Below, in pieces: positions 7,972-18,743 of a stretch of 64,000 bases of DNA. Location of the stretch: contig CAMPHF010000003.1 in the NCBI GenBank assembly GCA_946885915.1, positions 62,001 to 126,000 of the forward strand, in the 5' to 3' direction. The notes beneath the pieces were generated by a model. The model was not told the DNA's origin. It searched no databases and saw nothing but the letters and a program-made list of their open reading frames with translations. Every line of letters begins with the position of its first letter. Within the stretch, counting starts at the first letter, position 1. A program made the position numbers and the translations under genes. This DNA comes from an uncultured Idiomarina sp. (GTDB lineage Bacteria > Pseudomonadota > Gammaproteobacteria > Enterobacterales > Alteromonadaceae).

Positions 7972-9032
7972 AGTTTTACTTTCTCTCTTATTGCCCCAGT
8001 ACTTATCCAGTCGTGCAACTGATCAGCCATAAAACGGCCCTGCTCAATGGCGCGCTGCCAATATTTAAACCGCGTTGGGGCATCTAACTTAGCAAAATCA
8101 GTACGATCAGGAATCTTGCCATAAGGTAACTGCTGCAAGAAATGTTCAGTCGGCGTCAACATCACTACATTTGGCCACTGGCGACCTGACAAACGCCGAT
8201 GCTTCAAAGATTTATCAAACCAACCTGGCACCACATATTGATGGAAATGGGGATATAGCACTAAGCCTTTAACCTGACTTAAATCAACATCAAAATGGTA
8301 ATCGATAATACCACCATCGCGATAAATACCTGGTGGCGCGCCCTCAATATCACGCACTCCCGCTAACACCATCGGAATTGAACCCGTTGCCAGTAATGCA
8401 GATTTAAAATTGGCTTGGGTTAGCGCTACTCGCTTTGTCGGAAAATCTTGCCATTGCTTCGTAAACTCGCAATCCGACGCTGGATGATGAAACAACACTC
8501 GCTCGTAACTATACTTTAGCCACTTGCGTTGCACCGCGTTTAACGACGCGGCGCCGAGCAACCCTAATAATTGCAGTTTTGATTCTACCGCCGCTAGACC
8601 TTTTGCCCGTGCCACAATAAAGTGGTGGCGAAATTTGTCTTGCTGCAATAGTTGCTGCAAGGCTGCATCTGGTATGTAACTGGCAAGCAGCTTTTCAGCT
8701 TCATGGGTAATTTCTGCAACCGTGGGTTTTGCTGAATAAGTTTGGGTGCGATAGAGTTCAGCAAAGTGGGCAGAGGCAGCAACCGGATCAGGTTGACCCA
8801 GACTGGCAAAACGCCAGGCTCCCGCCGAGGTACCTAACACATCAAGAGGCGCTTGCCGTTGCTGAAAAAAGTCGCCGAACAAATACCGATCTAAGCCTTG
8901 TAAAACAAACCATTTAGGTCCGCCAGAAGCGCCGAGTAACAGACCAATATCATCTGCCTGCAAGCCATGCTCTTGGATATGCAGGTAAGCTTCACGCCCT
9001 GCTCTAATGCTTAACCAGTCTTGCTTGCTCAC
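7962..9032 (-). CDS. patatin-like phospholipase / acyl hydrolase
   Basis: This 356-residue protein has the patatin hallmarks in order. The oxyanion loop is GASGGPKW, the nucleophile elbow GTSAG has Ser69, and the catalytic aspartate lies in YRDGGIIDYHFD. Patatins hydrolyse acyl esters of phospholipids or neutral lipids. There is no signal peptide, so it is probably cytosolic. The GTG at 9032 is chosen because AGGTGGGAG ends six bases upstream; a GTG four codons earlier lies inside that site. Its last codons overlap the start of the hybrid kinase gene, so the two are co-translated. Confidence 0.85.
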   Translation of the reverse strand: MSKQDWLSIRAGREAYLHIQEHGLQADDIGLLLGASGGPKWFVLQGLDRYLFGDFFQQRQAPLDVLGTSAGAWRFASLGQPDPVAASAHFAELYRTQTYSAKPTVAEITHEAEKLLASYIPDAALQQLLQQDKFRHHFIVARAKGLAAVESKLQLLGLLGAASLNAVQRKWLKYSYERVLFHHPASDCEFTKQWQDFPTKRVALTQANFKSALLATGSIPMVLAGVRDIEGAPPGIYRDGGIIDYHFDVDLSQVKGLVLYPHFHQYVVPGWFDKSLKHRRLSGRQWPNVVMLTPTEHFLQQLPYGKIPDRTDFAKLDAPTRFKYWQRAIEQGRFMADQLHDWISTGAIREKVKLWP

Positions 9033-9137
9033 GTCAGCTCCCACCTGATTTTTTATTATTTATATAAATTACAGTTACTTGAATGTATTGACCGCTGGTC
9101 ACTTGCATAGCTGACTCTTGTTCATATAAAGTTATAC

Positions 9138-9473
9138 TTAAATCTGTCGTTTGCTCTCGGCCAATAGCCCCACCCCAAGCAATATTCCAACACAAACTGG
9201 CGCTAGATAGCTATTTGGTAATTGTGCGAGTAGTTGAGCGATGATCGGCGTCAACCAAATGACTAATAAACCATAACCAAAGGCGCAAATTAAAACGAAG
9301 GCCAATGTGCGAAACACAAAGTGCATGCCAGCTAATTGGCGTTTCAGGGCGCGGTTAATATTATCACCATAAATGACTAATAAAGTCGCCATGATCATCA
9401 TCGCGAAATCAGACAAATAGGGACGTAACCACTGGGCTAATTGATAGGTGATCTGAAACCAAAAATCTGCCAT
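9138..9473 (-). CDS. DUF3392 family inner-membrane protein
   Basis: The 111-residue protein has about three hydrophobic helices. It contains a strongly conserved block, PYLSDFAMMIMATLLVIYGDN, then INRALKRQ and AFGYGLLVIWLTP, which I recognise as the DUF3392 family of gammaproteobacteria. Its function is unknown. The ATG at 9473 has GAGGCG six bases upstream; the upstream extension of the frame overlaps the xthA start and is not coding. It is divergent from xthA, with about 97 bases between starts. Confidence 0.8.
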   Translation of the reverse strand: MADFWFQITYQLAQWLRPYLSDFAMMIMATLLVIYGDNINRALKRQLAGMHFVFRTLAFVLICAFGYGLLVIWLTPIIAQLLAQLPNSYLAPVCVGILLGVGLLAESKRQI

Positions 9474-9570
9474 GTTGGCGCCTCGTGACAATCGGTTTTG
9501 CTTGGTTTTTTGAATGAGTGGTATGCTACCACAATCATTAGCGATTAGAACGAATGGAGCACACCAATAG

Positions 9571-10383
9571 ATGAAGGTTGTATCTTTCAACATCAATGGG
9601 ATCCGCGCGCGGCTGCATCAATTAGAAGCACTCATTAGCAAACATCAACCAGATGTGATCGGGCTGCAAGAGACCAAGGTTCACGACGAGCAATTTCCAC
9701 TGGAAGCGGTTGAAGCACTTGGCTATCACGTTATTTTCCATGGTCAGAAAGGCCATTACGGCGTGGCGTTGTTGTCCAAACAACTGCCACAAGCGGTGCA
9801 ATATGGGTTTCCTACCGATGCCGAAGATGCGCAACGACGCATGATCATGGCAGATTATGTAGCAGCCAACGGCCAAGTTGTTCGCATCTTAAATGGCTAC
9901 TTTCCACAAGGCGAAAGTCGCGACCATCCGTTAAAGTTTCCAGCCAAAGAAAAATTTTATCAGGATTTAATGCAATACCTTGAGACCTCAACAGCGCCAG
10001 ACCAACCCGTGATCGTGATGGGCGATGTCAATATTAGCCACACGGATCTTGATATCGGTATTGGTGAGGATAACGCCAAGCGTTGGTTGCGTACGGGTAA
10101 ATGTAGTTTTCTGCCTGAGGAGCGCGAATGGTTACAACGTCTTCTCGACTGGGGTTTAGTAGATACCTATCGAGCCTTAGTGCCGGATGATCAGCAACAA
10201 TATAGTTGGTTTGACTACCGCTCCAAAGGTTTTGACGACAATCGTGGGCTGCGCATCGACTTGATTATGGCAACGCCTACCTTAGCCGAGCACTGCGTTG
10301 CCAGCGGAATTGATTATGAACTACGCGGTATCGAAAAACCCTCTGACCACGCGCCGGTATGGAGTGAGTTTAACTTGGTTTAG
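9571..10383 (+). CDS. xthA: exodeoxyribonuclease III
   Basis: The 270-residue enzyme (E. coli 268) belongs to the AP-endonuclease/exonuclease III family and acts in base-excision repair: it cuts at abasic sites and degrades duplex DNA 3' to 5'. Motifs run in order from [21 protein letters not shown] (metal-binding Glu) and [13 protein letters not shown] to LRIDLIMAT and the C-terminal SDHAPVW with catalytic Asp and His. The ATG at 9571 opens the fold directly. It is divergent from the DUF3392 gene and convergent with yfbV. Confidence 0.95.
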   Translation: MKVVSFNINGIRARLHQLEALISKHQPDVIGLQETKVHDEQFPLEAVEALGYHVIFHGQKGHYGVALLSKQLPQAVQYGFPTDAEDAQRRMIMADYVAANGQVVRILNGYFPQGESRDHPLKFPAKEKFYQDLMQYLETSTAPDQPVIVMGDVNISHTDLDIGIGEDNAKRWLRTGKCSFLPEEREWLQRLLDWGLVDTYRALVPDDQQQYSWFDYRSKGFDDNRGLRIDLIMATPTLAEHCVASGIDYELRGIEKPSDHAPVWSEFNLV

Positions 10384-10405
10384 GCGCCCTACGGCCGGGC
10401 TATGC

Positions 10406-10831
10406 TTAATGCTGGTCCGGCGGTAATTCATCCAACACTCGACGCAATAACTTGGCCAGATCAAAATAGGTTGGCGTTTGCTTTAGCGGAGGCCTTGGAG
10501 ATTTTGCGCCGGCTTGGCTTAACTTGCGGTCGAGTTCCAGGTACCACGCCTGTAATTGTGGCGTAAGCGCAGTCGCTGCCCGCTGTCCAAACCAATACAA
10601 ACACTGCACCGGCAACATCAGCATAAATAAACTCGTGGCGATTGCGATGGGCGTGAACTGCTGTCCTGCAGATTGCCACTGAACCAACAAGTTCACCACC
10701 GCAGCCGCTGGCATAGCTCGCGTTGCCAGCTTTGTTAACGGTACCATCTTGGTTTCAGTAAAAGCTGCAACCACTGCATGTTGAGGCCACGCAGTCAGGT
10801 AGCGTTGACCACGGCGAAGGATCTCAAACAC
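10406..10831 (-). CDS. yfbV: UPF0208/DUF412 inner-membrane protein YfbV
   Basis: The 141-residue protein has two membrane helices (AAVVNLLVQW and IAIATSLFMLMLPVQCLYWFG) and a soluble tail with YLELDRKLSQAG and PTYFDLAKLLRRVL, matching YfbV (E. coli 151 residues). In E. coli YfbV has been linked to keeping the Ter macrodomain separate from the rest of the chromosome; the mechanism is not evident here. The start is a GTG at 10831 with AGGAG six bases upstream; a nearby ATG is out of frame. The upstream region carries paired DnaA boxes. Confidence 0.85.
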   Translation of the reverse strand: MFEILRRGQRYLTAWPQHAVVAAFTETKMVPLTKLATRAMPAAAVVNLLVQWQSAGQQFTPIAIATSLFMLMLPVQCLYWFGQRAATALTPQLQAWYLELDRKLSQAGAKSPRPPLKQTPTYFDLAKLLRRVLDELPPDQH

Positions 10832-10961
10832 ATCAAACTCCTAAATTATCTGCTGAGCTTCATCACTGTGCGATTATTCAGCGTTGTGTGAAAAGCGAAC
10901 TACAAGCATAAATACTTATATATCAGTACTTAAGACTATTTAAACCTGCTAACTCACAGAC

Positions 10962-10984
10962 TTATCCACACAGAATGTGGATAG
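10962..10984. promoter_or_regulatory. pair of inverted DnaA boxes
   Basis: A perfect DnaA box TTATCCACA at 10962-10970 faces TGTGGATAG at 10976-10984 (CTATCCACA on the other strand, one mismatch to consensus), five bases apart. The arrangement gives an 8-bp inverted repeat, TATCCACA/TGTGGATA. It lies in the 241-base divergent gap between yfbV and the EIIA-like gene. An AT-rich stretch (10915-10945) is on the yfbV side. DnaA-dependent control or titration is possible; there is too little here for an origin. The rest of the gap shows nothing else I can name. Confidence 0.6.
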
Positions 10985-11072
10985 CTTATCTGATTTCCAT
11001 CAGCGCTTGTGGGATACCCGTAATTTTGCGATGATTTCACTATTACTGAACAACTGCAATAGTGCGTAACGC

Positions 11073-11599
11073 ATGGCTTCGCTGCAAATGTTAGCCCCTG
11101 TTCACGGACGTATCCAACCGCTAGCGCGGCACCCATCCCGTTGGTTCGCTAGCGGTGTGCTAGGTGATGGCATCAGCATAACCTGCCATGGTCATGATGT
11201 CGTCGCTCCCGTCAGTGGTGAGCTGGTTGAGGTCAATGTCGCCGGCACGCTGTTCACCATTGCAACGGCGAACCTGATTGTGCAACTTGGCTTTAGCGCC
11301 GAAGTTGTCACCGGCGCTGAGCGGGCGATTGAACTCACGAGCCGGATTGCGCGGCAAGTAACGCCGCGGCAGCCAATTAGCGCGGGTAGCCTATTATGTC
11401 GCTTACGATTGCCCGAACTCACGCAATGTTTTGGCCATCGAGAGCTCGCCGTGATGGTCTATGCAAAGCAGCATGCGACACGCCTAAGTGAGCAAGTTTT
11501 GCGGGTACAGCCCCTGCAAGCGCGTCAAGGCGAAACTTTGCAGTGGGATTGGCAATCAGTGACCACCTCATCGTCCACCAGAGTTAAGGAACCGCGTTA

Positions 11600-11600
<1 letters not shown>
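11073..11600 (+). CDS. EIIA-Glc-like PTS domain protein lacking both active-site histidines
   Basis: The 175-residue protein matches the glucose-type EIIA barrel: VHGRIQPLA, GDGISI at 31-36, VVAPVSGEL at 43-51, LIVQLGF at 68-74 and the GSLLCRLRLPEL region. In E. coli Crr the phosphorylated histidine lies in FVHFG and its partner in NHAFS. Here these positions read Gln71 and about Thr59, so phosphotransfer should be impossible and a regulatory or structural role is inferred. A short basic tail follows the domain. It starts at ATG 11073 with no clear ribosome binding site and overlaps the next gene by one base (TAATG). Confidence 0.75.
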
Positions 11601-13804
<2,204 letters not shown>

Positions 13805-13820
<16 letters not shown>

Positions 13821-13978
13821 TTTTACTGGTGTTGGGCATTATTGGCGGTAATATTTTACTATTAAAATATTCCGCCAAGGTTGGCTGGCCGACACCTGAA
13901 CAACTTAAGCAAAAAGGCATTCGCGCTAAACCCCTTGACGATAACGAAGCGTCATCAGACACAAAAAAAGAGCCATAA
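13805..13978 (+). CDS. small membrane protein, DUF2897 family
   Basis: A 57-residue reading frame starts at ATG 13805, inside the end of the M15 gene in another frame, and ends with TAA at 13976-13978. An N-terminal membrane helix (VWLLILLVLGIIGGNILLL) is followed by KYSAKVGWPTPEQL and a polar, charged tail. I recognise this as DUF2897, which often follows dapE and the M15 gene in related bacteria. Its function is unknown. Its stop codon lies inside the terminator hairpin that ends the operon. Confidence 0.75.
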
Positions 13979-13990
13979 TGGCTCTTTTTT
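13963..13990. terminator. bidirectional intrinsic terminator
   Basis: AAAAAAGAGCC at 13964-13974 and GGCTCTTTTTT at 13980-13990 form an 11-bp perfect stem with a 5-base loop. A T-run is present on both strands, so it serves the dapE operon (plus) and purC (minus). Confidence 0.9.
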
Positions 13991-14009
13991 AAGGCGTGCT
14001 AAACTACGC

Positions 14010-14726
14010 TTAGTCGAAGTGCAAACCTATCCGTGCCGCTACTTCTTCATAAGCTTCAATCACTCCGCCAAGGCCTTGGCGGAATCTATCTTTGTCTAAC
14101 TTTTTCTTGGTCGCTTTATCCCACAAGCGGCAGCCATCAGGGCTAAATTCGTCACCCAACACGACTTGTCCTTCACGAGTCACGCCAAACTCTAATTTAC
14201 TATCCACCAGCAGCATGCCAGCATCGTCGAAAAGTTTCGTTAAGGTCTCATTAACGATTTGGGTGAGGCGTTTCATTTCTTCCAACTGTGCCGCGGTTGC
14301 CCAACCGAAAGTGATAATGTGCGACTCATTAATCATTGGATCTTTAAGCGCATCGTTCTTTAAAAAGAATTCAAAAGTTGGCGGATTAAGCGCAATGCCC
14401 TCTTCGATGCCGAGCCGCCGCACAAGAGAGCCTGCTGCATAATGGCGCATCACACATTCAACGGGGATCATATCTAGCTTTTTGACCAGCGACTGAGTAT
14501 CACTCAAAAGTCGGTCGAGTTGCGTCGGCACGCCAGCAGCTTCCAGCTTCTGCATGATGAAATGGTTAAATTTATTGTTCACCATGCCTTTGCGCGCTAA
14601 CTGTTCGATACGCTCGCCATCAAAGGCTGAGGTATCATTACGAAACTCTAATATTAACCGCTCTGGGTCATCGGTTTCATAAACTGTTTTCGCTTTACCG
14701 CGGTATAACTCTGCACGCTTTTCCAT
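14010..14726 (-). CDS. purC: phosphoribosylaminoimidazole-succinocarboxamide synthase (SAICAR synthetase)
   Basis: The 238-residue enzyme (E. coli 237) condenses CAIR with aspartate using ATP in purine synthesis. It begins [16 protein letters not shown], whose LYxGKAK is the ATP-binding signature. It also has [23 protein letters not shown] and [14 protein letters not shown]. The ATG at 14726 is chosen on this N-terminus; the upstream extension is not conserved. It lies 88 bases downstream of bamC on the same strand, following the common dapA-bamC-purC order. Confidence 0.95.
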   Translation of the reverse strand: MEKRAELYRGKAKTVYETDDPERLILEFRNDTSAFDGERIEQLARKGMVNNKFNHFIMQKLEAAGVPTQLDRLLSDTQSLVKKLDMIPVECVMRHYAAGSLVRRLGIEEGIALNPPTFEFFLKNDALKDPMINESHIITFGWATAAQLEEMKRLTQIVNETLTKLFDDAGMLLVDSKLEFGVTREGQVVLGDEFSPDGCRLWDKATKKKLDKDRFRQGLGGVIEAYEEVAARIGLHFD

Positions 14727-14813
14727 GACTGTCACGCCCTTATGCCCGTTGATGGCACCTAATATCAATAGTCGATAACTGTACTACTTTGGTTATTCTA
14801 GACTTAATCCTAA

Positions 14814-15902
14814 TTATTCTTGACTCAAGCGCTCAAATTCCGGGCCGAATACCGTATAGAATTTGGCCAACGCTTCAGCATCTAGCACTTTTCCTGCGAA
14901 CGAAATCGTAATGGTCACCTGATCGTCAATATCCATTAACTGCAGCAAATAATCGCCTTCTGGCAGATCAAGATTAGCGTTTGCGCCACTACCAAATAAT
15001 GAGAAACCACCTGCTTCATACTCAAAGTAATATTCACCAAGAGATTTATCCAAGTCATCTAGGCTAAAGCCCAGTGACTCCATGGTTTCTTCAGTCAGTG
15101 CCCATGCGGTTTCAAAATCTGTGACAACCGTAAGCGCTGGTTCACCGTCGGCATTAAAGCCGAGCTCTGGCACCACTGCTGCTGCCATCGCATCGCGCAC
15201 GAATTGTTGCTGACTGCGCAGCAATTCACGAATCACATCGTTTAACAGTTCAACTTCACCGTTACGCTTTAATAAGTCCGTACCGTAGTTCACCGATTCG
15301 CCATCAATCGCTTGTGAAAAGCTTGTTGCCGACACTAATAAAGAGGTTGTACGTCCGTGCGGCTCAGTCGTTTGGACTATTTCGTATTGCGCTTCAGTTT
15401 CAAGCGTAACGCCGAGTTCATCACCCCACGATAACCAACCCTCTTCCTCTGGTTCAAGTTCAACCTCAGTGCGAATAGGGGCCGTTAAAATACGTTTGGT
15501 TTGAGTTTGCTCTGCCACGGCTATGTCGTTTTTGGCCAAGGAGGAAACTAGCGCATTCCACACGGTACTTTCGACGTTTTCGATAGCTTCAACTTCATCA
15601 AAGTATACGCGCGCTAACGTCTCTGACTCTTCTACCCGCGCTCCTGCCGCAATAGGTCGTACTTGCTCAGGTGCGGTAATGTTCATAACGCCGCCAACCG
15701 CCCCAGCGCTCACATCAACTGGCGGGATTTGGTACTGCTCAGCAGGTACGGGCAAGGTTAAATCTGGCGCTGGTGCTAAAGGTTGAATGGGTTCTGCATT
15801 GGTATATTCAAAATCGCCGAGAGCTTGAGTTCTATCGTTGCTACTACAACCAGCCATGATTAATGCGCTGCTGATAGCAATCGCGACTACTTTAACTTTC
15901 AT
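14814..15902 (-). CDS. bamC: outer-membrane assembly lipoprotein BamC
   Basis: The 362-residue lipoprotein has a signal peptide with lipobox LIMAGC (Cys19). An acidic, proline-rich unstructured N-terminal region (about 25-100) follows, then two helix-grip domains, the second at about 255-355. BamC is an accessory part of the BamABCDE complex that inserts beta-barrel proteins. It is longer than E. coli BamC (344) and strongly acidic, which fits a salt-adapted bacterium. GGAG stands six bases before the ATG. It follows dapA by 13 bases and the two are almost surely co-transcribed. Confidence 0.9.
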   Translation of the reverse strand: MKVKVVAIAISSALIMAGCSSNDRTQALGDFEYTNAEPIQPLAPAPDLTLPVPAEQYQIPPVDVSAGAVGGVMNITAPEQVRPIAAGARVEESETLARVYFDEVEAIENVESTVWNALVSSLAKNDIAVAEQTQTKRILTAPIRTEVELEPEEEGWLSWGDELGVTLETEAQYEIVQTTEPHGRTTSLLVSATSFSQAIDGESVNYGTDLLKRNGEVELLNDVIRELLRSQQQFVRDAMAAAVVPELGFNADGEPALTVVTDFETAWALTEETMESLGFSLDDLDKSLGEYYFEYEAGGFSLFGSGANANLDLPEGDYLLQLMDIDDQVTITISFAGKVLDAEALAKFYTVFGPEFERLSQE

Positions 15903-15915
15903 TATGACTCCACGC

Positions 15916-16791
15916 TTAAATGAGTTTGGCGGCTTTTAACTGTTGTTCGATTGCCTGTTGGCTCACAAGTTCCGGTTCCGTCAGTGGTAATCGGTAAAAT
16001 GCACTCATGCGCCCCATTAACGCCAATGCCCATTTGACTGGAATTGGATTCGCTTCAATAAACATCACGTCATGCAGCGGCTGTAATTGCGCATCTAATT
16101 GGCTTGCGTCTGCGGTTTGTGCCGCCCGCGCTGCGTCAATCATGGCTCGCATGGCTGCCGGCACGATATTGGCGGTCACGCTGATCACACCGTCACCGCC
16201 AGCCAAAATAAAATCGCAGGCAGTTGGATCATCACCACTCAACAAAATAAAGTCAGTGCCGCAATACTCACGCAGTTGGGCTACCCGCGCGACATCACCA
16301 GTGGCCTCTTTAATTCCGACGATATTGTCAATTTGCGCCAGCTCAGCTACTAATTCAGGCTTCACATCAAACGCCGTACGACCCGGTACGTTGTAGAGTA
16401 ACTGGGGTTTATCGCTGGCCTCGGCACAAGCACGATAATGAGCAACTAGCCCTTTCATGCTAGGTTTATTGTAGTAGGGGTTGACGTTTAAAAAGCCGTC
16501 AATCGCAAACTCACTCATGCGCTCCGTTAAATACACCGCTTCAGCCGTTGAATTCGACCCATTGCCGGCGATAACACCGACACGGCCCGCGGCAATTTCT
16601 GCAACGGCGCCCACTACCGCGATATGCTCATCATGGCTTAACGTCGCAGACTCACCCGTTGTGCCCATCGCTACTATCGCTTGGGTACCGGCGTCACAAT
16701 GCCAATTAACAAGCGCTTCTAGCTCGCTGTAATCTACATTACCTTGCCGTGTAAACGGTGTGACTAGTGCGACAATACTGCCCTTTAGCAT
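15916..16791 (-). CDS. dapA: 4-hydroxy-tetrahydrodipicolinate synthase
   Basis: The 291-residue TIM-barrel aldolase (E. coli 292) condenses pyruvate with aspartate semialdehyde, the first committed step to diaminopimelate and lysine. Visible residues are GTTGESATL (substrate loop), VNPYYNKPS, YNVPGRTAFD with the catalytic Tyr, and GIKEATGD with the Schiff-base Lys. It is divergent from bcp across about 156 bases and heads the dapA-bamC unit. In many relatives gcvR lies between dapA and bcp; it is absent here. Confidence 0.95.
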   Translation of the reverse strand: MLKGSIVALVTPFTRQGNVDYSELEALVNWHCDAGTQAIVAMGTTGESATLSHDEHIAVVGAVAEIAAGRVGVIAGNGSNSTAEAVYLTERMSEFAIDGFLNVNPYYNKPSMKGLVAHYRACAEASDKPQLLYNVPGRTAFDVKPELVAELAQIDNIVGIKEATGDVARVAQLREYCGTDFILLSGDDPTACDFILAGGDGVISVTANIVPAAMRAMIDAARAAQTADASQLDAQLQPLHDVMFIEANPIPVKWALALMGRMSAFYRLPLTEPELVSQQAIEQQLKAAKLI

Positions 16792-16947
16792 GCCCTGTTC
16801 CCCTTTATTTTAGGCGCACAATGTTACTGACTCAGCCCCAGAAACACAAGCCTGAAGCTAGACGCTTTTGTCATACTTTTCGGCCGTGTTAACGTATACA
16901 GCGTTGCAATGATAAACCTTATTCACCGGAACCATTGGAGTGACCGT

Positions 16948-17409
16948 ATGAAAACCTTAGCCGCTGGCGCGCAAGCGCCGTTATTCGAACTACCAAACGC
17001 CAATGCGCAGTCGATTAAATTGGCCGACTTACTGCAACAAGGCCGCGTCCTTGTTTATTTCTACCCCAAAGCGATGACGCCGGGCTGCACCGTGCAAGCG
17101 CAACAACTGCGTGACCACCTCGGTAGTTTCCAACAACATGGTGTGCAAGTTGTTGGAATTAGCCCTGACGAGCCTAAACGGTTAGCTAAATTTGTTGAAC
17201 GAGACCAACTAAATTTTGAATTACTTGGTGATACTGACCATCAAGTGGCCGAAGCATTCGGTGTTTGGGGTGAAAAAAAGTTCATGGGTAAAGTATACGA
17301 TGGCATTCACCGCATTAGCTTCTTGATTAATCAGGATGGCAGTATTGCGAAGGTCTTTGATTCATTCAAAACCAAAGACCATCATCAAGTGGTACTAGAT
17401 AGCCTTTAA
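16948..17409 (+). CDS. bcp: thioredoxin-dependent peroxiredoxin Bcp, lacking the usual resolving cysteine
   Basis: The 153-residue protein (E. coli 156) is of the PrxQ/BCP class that reduces hydroperoxides. The peroxidatic Cys47 lies in YPKAMTPGCTVQ. In E. coli Bcp the resolving cysteine comes five residues later; here that position is Gln52, and no other cysteine is visible, so a one-Cys cycle is expected. The C-terminal FGVWGEKKFMGK and DGIHRISFLI are strongly conserved. The ATG at 16948 has GGAG eight bases upstream. It ends four bases before the convergent perM. Confidence 0.92.
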   Translation: MKTLAAGAQAPLFELPNANAQSIKLADLLQQGRVLVYFYPKAMTPGCTVQAQQLRDHLGSFQQHGVQVVGISPDEPKRLAKFVERDQLNFELLGDTDHQVAEAFGVWGEKKFMGKVYDGIHRISFLINQDGSIAKVFDSFKTKDHHQVVLDSL

Positions 17410-17413
17410 TTGG

Positions 17414-18508
17414 CTAGTTGCCGGACGTGGCCGCGCTCGTCGATGGCGCCTCAGCTTGGGGCGGTTGATTCGACAGCGCGGTAACCACAGCTTTAACCAA
17501 GCTGGCCAACGGAATCGCGAAGAACACGCCCCAAAACCCCCATAAACCACCAAAAACTAACACCGCTGCGATAATGTACACTGGATTTAAATCAACGGCT
17601 TCTGAGAACAAAAGCGGTACCAGTACATTGCCATCGAGCGCCTGAATAATTAAGTAAACCGCCATGATGTAACCGAGCTCAGCATCCCAGCCAAACTGCA
17701 CAAATGCTACTAGAAACACGGGTATGGTCACAACTACGGCGCCAATGTAGGGGATCAGCACTGACAGCCCAACCAATACACTTAACAGTGCAGCATACTG
17801 CAAATCAAACGCCCATAAACCAAGATAGGTAGCGGTTCCGACAATAACCACCTCGATGGCCTTACCACGAATATAATTCATGATTTGTAGATTCATTTCG
17901 GCGCCCACCTGACTGATCAAGCGACGATTAGAGGGAAGCGCGCGACTCAAATGCCCCAGCAATAACGCCCGATCTTTGAGCATAAAAAACAATAATAGCG
18001 GCACCACAATCAGGTAGATGAGCAATTGCATGACGCTCACTAAAGACGCCAAGGATTGCCCAATGAGTAACTCACCGAATAACAAGACCCGCCGTTTGGC
18101 CGATTGAATCAGCTCAGAAATCTGATATTCATTAATAAAACCTGGGGCTATTTCTGGCAAACGAATGAGCTGCTCTTGAATGGCTAAGAGCATGTTCGGC
18201 ATATCACGCAGCAGCTGTAGGCCTTGTTGCCAAACCACCGGCACAAAGAAGATCAGGATGGCGAGCATCATTGACACAAACAGGAGGAATACCAAGGTCA
18301 CTGCGTAAATACGCTGCACCCCAAACTTTCGTAAAGACTGTACCGGCCACTCCAACAAATAGGCGAGCGCCACGGCCATTAAAATAGGCGCTAATAGCGC
18401 ACCAAATAAGCCAATGAGTAGCGCCAAACCAAGCAATAACAAAAACAAGGTACCAGCATCTGGGTCAGAAAATTTACGCTGATACCAACTTTGTAATTGT
18501 CGCAACAT
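17414..18508 (-). CDS. perM: AI-2E-family inner-membrane transporter PerM
   Basis: The 364-residue protein has about eight membrane helices: two pairs at the N-terminus (LFLLLLGLALLIGLFGALL and VTLVFLLFVSMMLAILIFFV), a long amphipathic segment, then four or more helices. The family signature VLIPYIGAVVVTIPV and the ending FFAIPLASLVKAVV are present. PerM-type AI-2E proteins are putative exporters or permeases; some members work as sodium/proton antiporters. AAAGGA stands six bases before the ATG at 18508. It is divergent from bepA, 235 bases away; that gap holds no clear element. Confidence 0.88.
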   Translation of the reverse strand: MLRQLQSWYQRKFSDPDAGTLFLLLLGLALLIGLFGALLAPILMAVALAYLLEWPVQSLRKFGVQRIYAVTLVFLLFVSMMLAILIFFVPVVWQQGLQLLRDMPNMLLAIQEQLIRLPEIAPGFINEYQISELIQSAKRRVLLFGELLIGQSLASLVSVMQLLIYLIVVPLLLFFMLKDRALLLGHLSRALPSNRRLISQVGAEMNLQIMNYIRGKAIEVVIVGTATYLGLWAFDLQYAALLSVLVGLSVLIPYIGAVVVTIPVFLVAFVQFGWDAELGYIMAVYLIIQALDGNVLVPLLFSEAVDLNPVYIIAAVLVFGGLWGFWGVFFAIPLASLVKAVVTALSNQPPQAEAPSTSAATSGN

Positions 18509-18743
18509 AACTTGTCCTTTACTTCAATGACGCGCTAATGGGTGAACTTATCTAGAGCCTCAGCGTAGCATAAGCTGTGGCCGTATGATGTAAGCTCTTC
18601 TGAGTTCGGGAACTAATCATAGCCGAAAACGTCTTACAGCCGACAGTGCGAAGCGAAGATTTGCCTGTTAAGCTAGGGTAAATAATGCGTAGCTCATGCC
18701 AATACGCGGGCTGCAGCCGCCAGTCACAGGGTTTTCCGAGAAG

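Noticed and set aside
10962..10984. Replication origin
   Set aside because: Only two DnaA boxes, no dnaA, mnmG or other origin-linked genes and no array of AT-rich repeats.
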